Below, one piece after another: positions 47,101 to 48,166 of a stretch of DNA of 48,166 nucleotides. Origin of the DNA: Akkermansia muciniphila (GTDB lineage: Bacteria; Verrucomicrobiota; Verrucomicrobiia; Limisphaerales; UBA1100); assembly GCA_945903605.1 (NCBI GenBank), contig CAMDOH010000011.1, positions 1-48,166 of the forward strand, given 5' to 3'. The translations under genes and the position numbers were made by a program. The notes below the pieces were generated by a model. The model ran no database searches and was not told where the DNA came from. It saw only the letters and a program-made list of their open reading frames with translations. Position 1 is the stretch's first letter, and each line of letters starts with the position of its first letter.

Positions 47101-47310
47101 TCCTTCGCGCGTGGTCAAATCCAGTCCGCCCTTCACTTTTTCGCCGCCGTGACATTTAAGACAATGTTGTGTGAGCGCGGCGCGGACATCGCTCTTAAAC
47201 AGCGCCAGCCCCTTTGCCATGTCCTGCGCGTGCTGCGGGGGAACGGCCGCGTGAACGACGCAGCTCAACGCCGTCACAGCGGTAAAAAACAGATGGCGGC
47301 TGGAAATCAT
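44197..47310 (-). CDS. PSD1/DUF1549-DUF1553 planctomycete-type cytochrome c domain protein
   Basis: [48 protein letters not shown]...[58 protein letters not shown]; C-terminal DUF1553 region. Confidence 0.97.
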   Translation of the reverse strand: [1037 protein letters not shown]

Positions 47311-47380
47311 GTGGTGAATCGTAAACCGGTCTGTTGACGAATGCAATTAACAGCCTTTTGGAAAGAGGCAGAGCAACACC

Positions 47381-48166
47381 CTACTTCGCCGCTGTACTGA
47401 CCGGCGCCACTGGCACGGGCACAAGTGAGCGCAGCAACTTGCTGGTGGCCACTTCGTAAATCTGCACCGTGCCGTCCCGACTGCCGATGGCCATCCGCGT
47501 GCCGTTGTTGTCCAGCGCCACGGCGTTGATGGGCGCTGGCAATTTGCCAATCGTCGTTTTGCGCTGACGATCGCTCAACTGATAAATGCGAATCTCCGGC
47601 TGACGCGTGGCCACGGCTAGCCACTTGCGATCGCCGCTCGTGGCCATGTCGAGCACAGCGTCGGGTTGCCCCTCAAATGCACGTACATATTGGTCGCGAC
47701 GATTGATCGGTTGCGCGCCGTTGCCGGAGCCGCCCACTTCGACGCCAGCCAACGCCACTTTGAAATCGTAGCCCATGAGCGTGCGCGCGTAGCCCCCGGC
47801 GATGCCCGTGAGCGCATCGGAAGCCACGGCGCTGATGATGTCGGTCGATTGATCCACCATTCGCAGGAGGCGCAGCGTCTCCACCGAACTCACCTTCGCA
47901 GCTTTGTCGCGACCGCCGGTGACGAGTTGTTTTCCATCGGGCGTGTAAGCCACATCGAGCACCCAGTCGCTGTGCAGATCGATGGAATTGATTTTCGCCT
48001 GCGCATCCACCGGCACAATGTGCGCCGCGCCGTCGGCACCGCCCAGCGCAATCGCCTTGCCATCGGGCGCAAAGCTGCCGCGAAAGAGCGTGTCCTTGCT
48101 GACTCGCCGCACGTGTTCCAACGTCCCTTCCGGCATCTTGAAAAAAGTGACCGCGCCAAATTGCTG
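47381..48166 (-). CDS. WD40-repeat protein, 5' end beyond the window
   Basis: WD-like repeats (HSDWVLDVAYTPDGKQLVTGGRDKAAKVSSV); frame continues upstream of the listed Met as QQFGAVTFFKM to the window edge. Confidence 0.88.
   Translation of the reverse strand, partial: QQFGAVTFFKMPEGTLEHVRRVSKDTLFRGSFAPDGKAIALGGADGAAHIVPVDAQAKINSIDLHSDWVLDVAYTPDGKQLVTGGRDKAAKVSSVETLRLLRMVDQSTDIISAVASDALTGIAGGYARTLMGYDFKVALAGVEVGGSGNGAQPINRRDQYVRAFEGQPDAVLDMATSGDRKWLAVATRQPEIRIYQLSDRQRKTTIGKLPAPINAVALDNNGTRMAIGSRDGTVQIYEVATSKLLRSLVPVPVAPVSTAAK

Noticed and set aside
1-48166. CRISPR arrays, IS elements, prophage, toxin-antitoxin or restriction systems
   Set aside because: No regularly spaced repeats, transposase motifs, terminal inverted repeats or phage/defence gene signatures were recognised. 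The SNF2 helicase and EVE protein have no defence-type neighbours here.

Overview
A 48,166-bp chromosomal window, densely coding on both strands, probably from a Verrucomicrobiota (PVC superphylum) bacterium. The lineage is inferred from DUF1501/PSD1 pairs, PVC-type dehydrogenase/HEAT/cytochrome proteins and a Chlamydia-like NrdB. I support about 36 protein genes and one tRNA-Gln(TTG). Content: a HAD hydrolase cut by the left edge and missing from the ORF track; a BamD-like/LptE-like lipoprotein pair; a PQQ-type beta-propeller; a short GspE/PilB ATPase; a SNF2 helicase; an HpnH-like radical SAM protein; YggS; an EVE protein; a polyprenyl synthetase; a CvpA-like protein; a Rieske plus cytochrome b/diheme cytochrome c fusion; nrdA-nrdB-dcd; three large surface or redox genes; a CorA/histidine kinase/NtrC-type regulator cluster; ThuA, Gfo/Idh/MocA, YceI and DUF2062; and a WD40/PSD1/DUF1501 cluster cut by the right edge. 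I saw no CRISPR array, IS element, prophage or recognisable defence system. The best leads are: a class Ic (Tyr-to-Phe) NrdB with a structured nrdA leader; a cytochrome b fused to two haem-c sites; an HpnH-like protein with a helical insertion and a small lipoprotein partner; an azurin-like/cytochrome c protein beside a dehydrogenase-like protein whose SGNH domain lacks the usual Ser; a ThuA protein with a long charged insertion; and tandem DUF4139 paralogs with mosaic codon usage. I found no clearly new multi-gene system. All family calls come from reading motifs and remembered family sequences; no database search was run.
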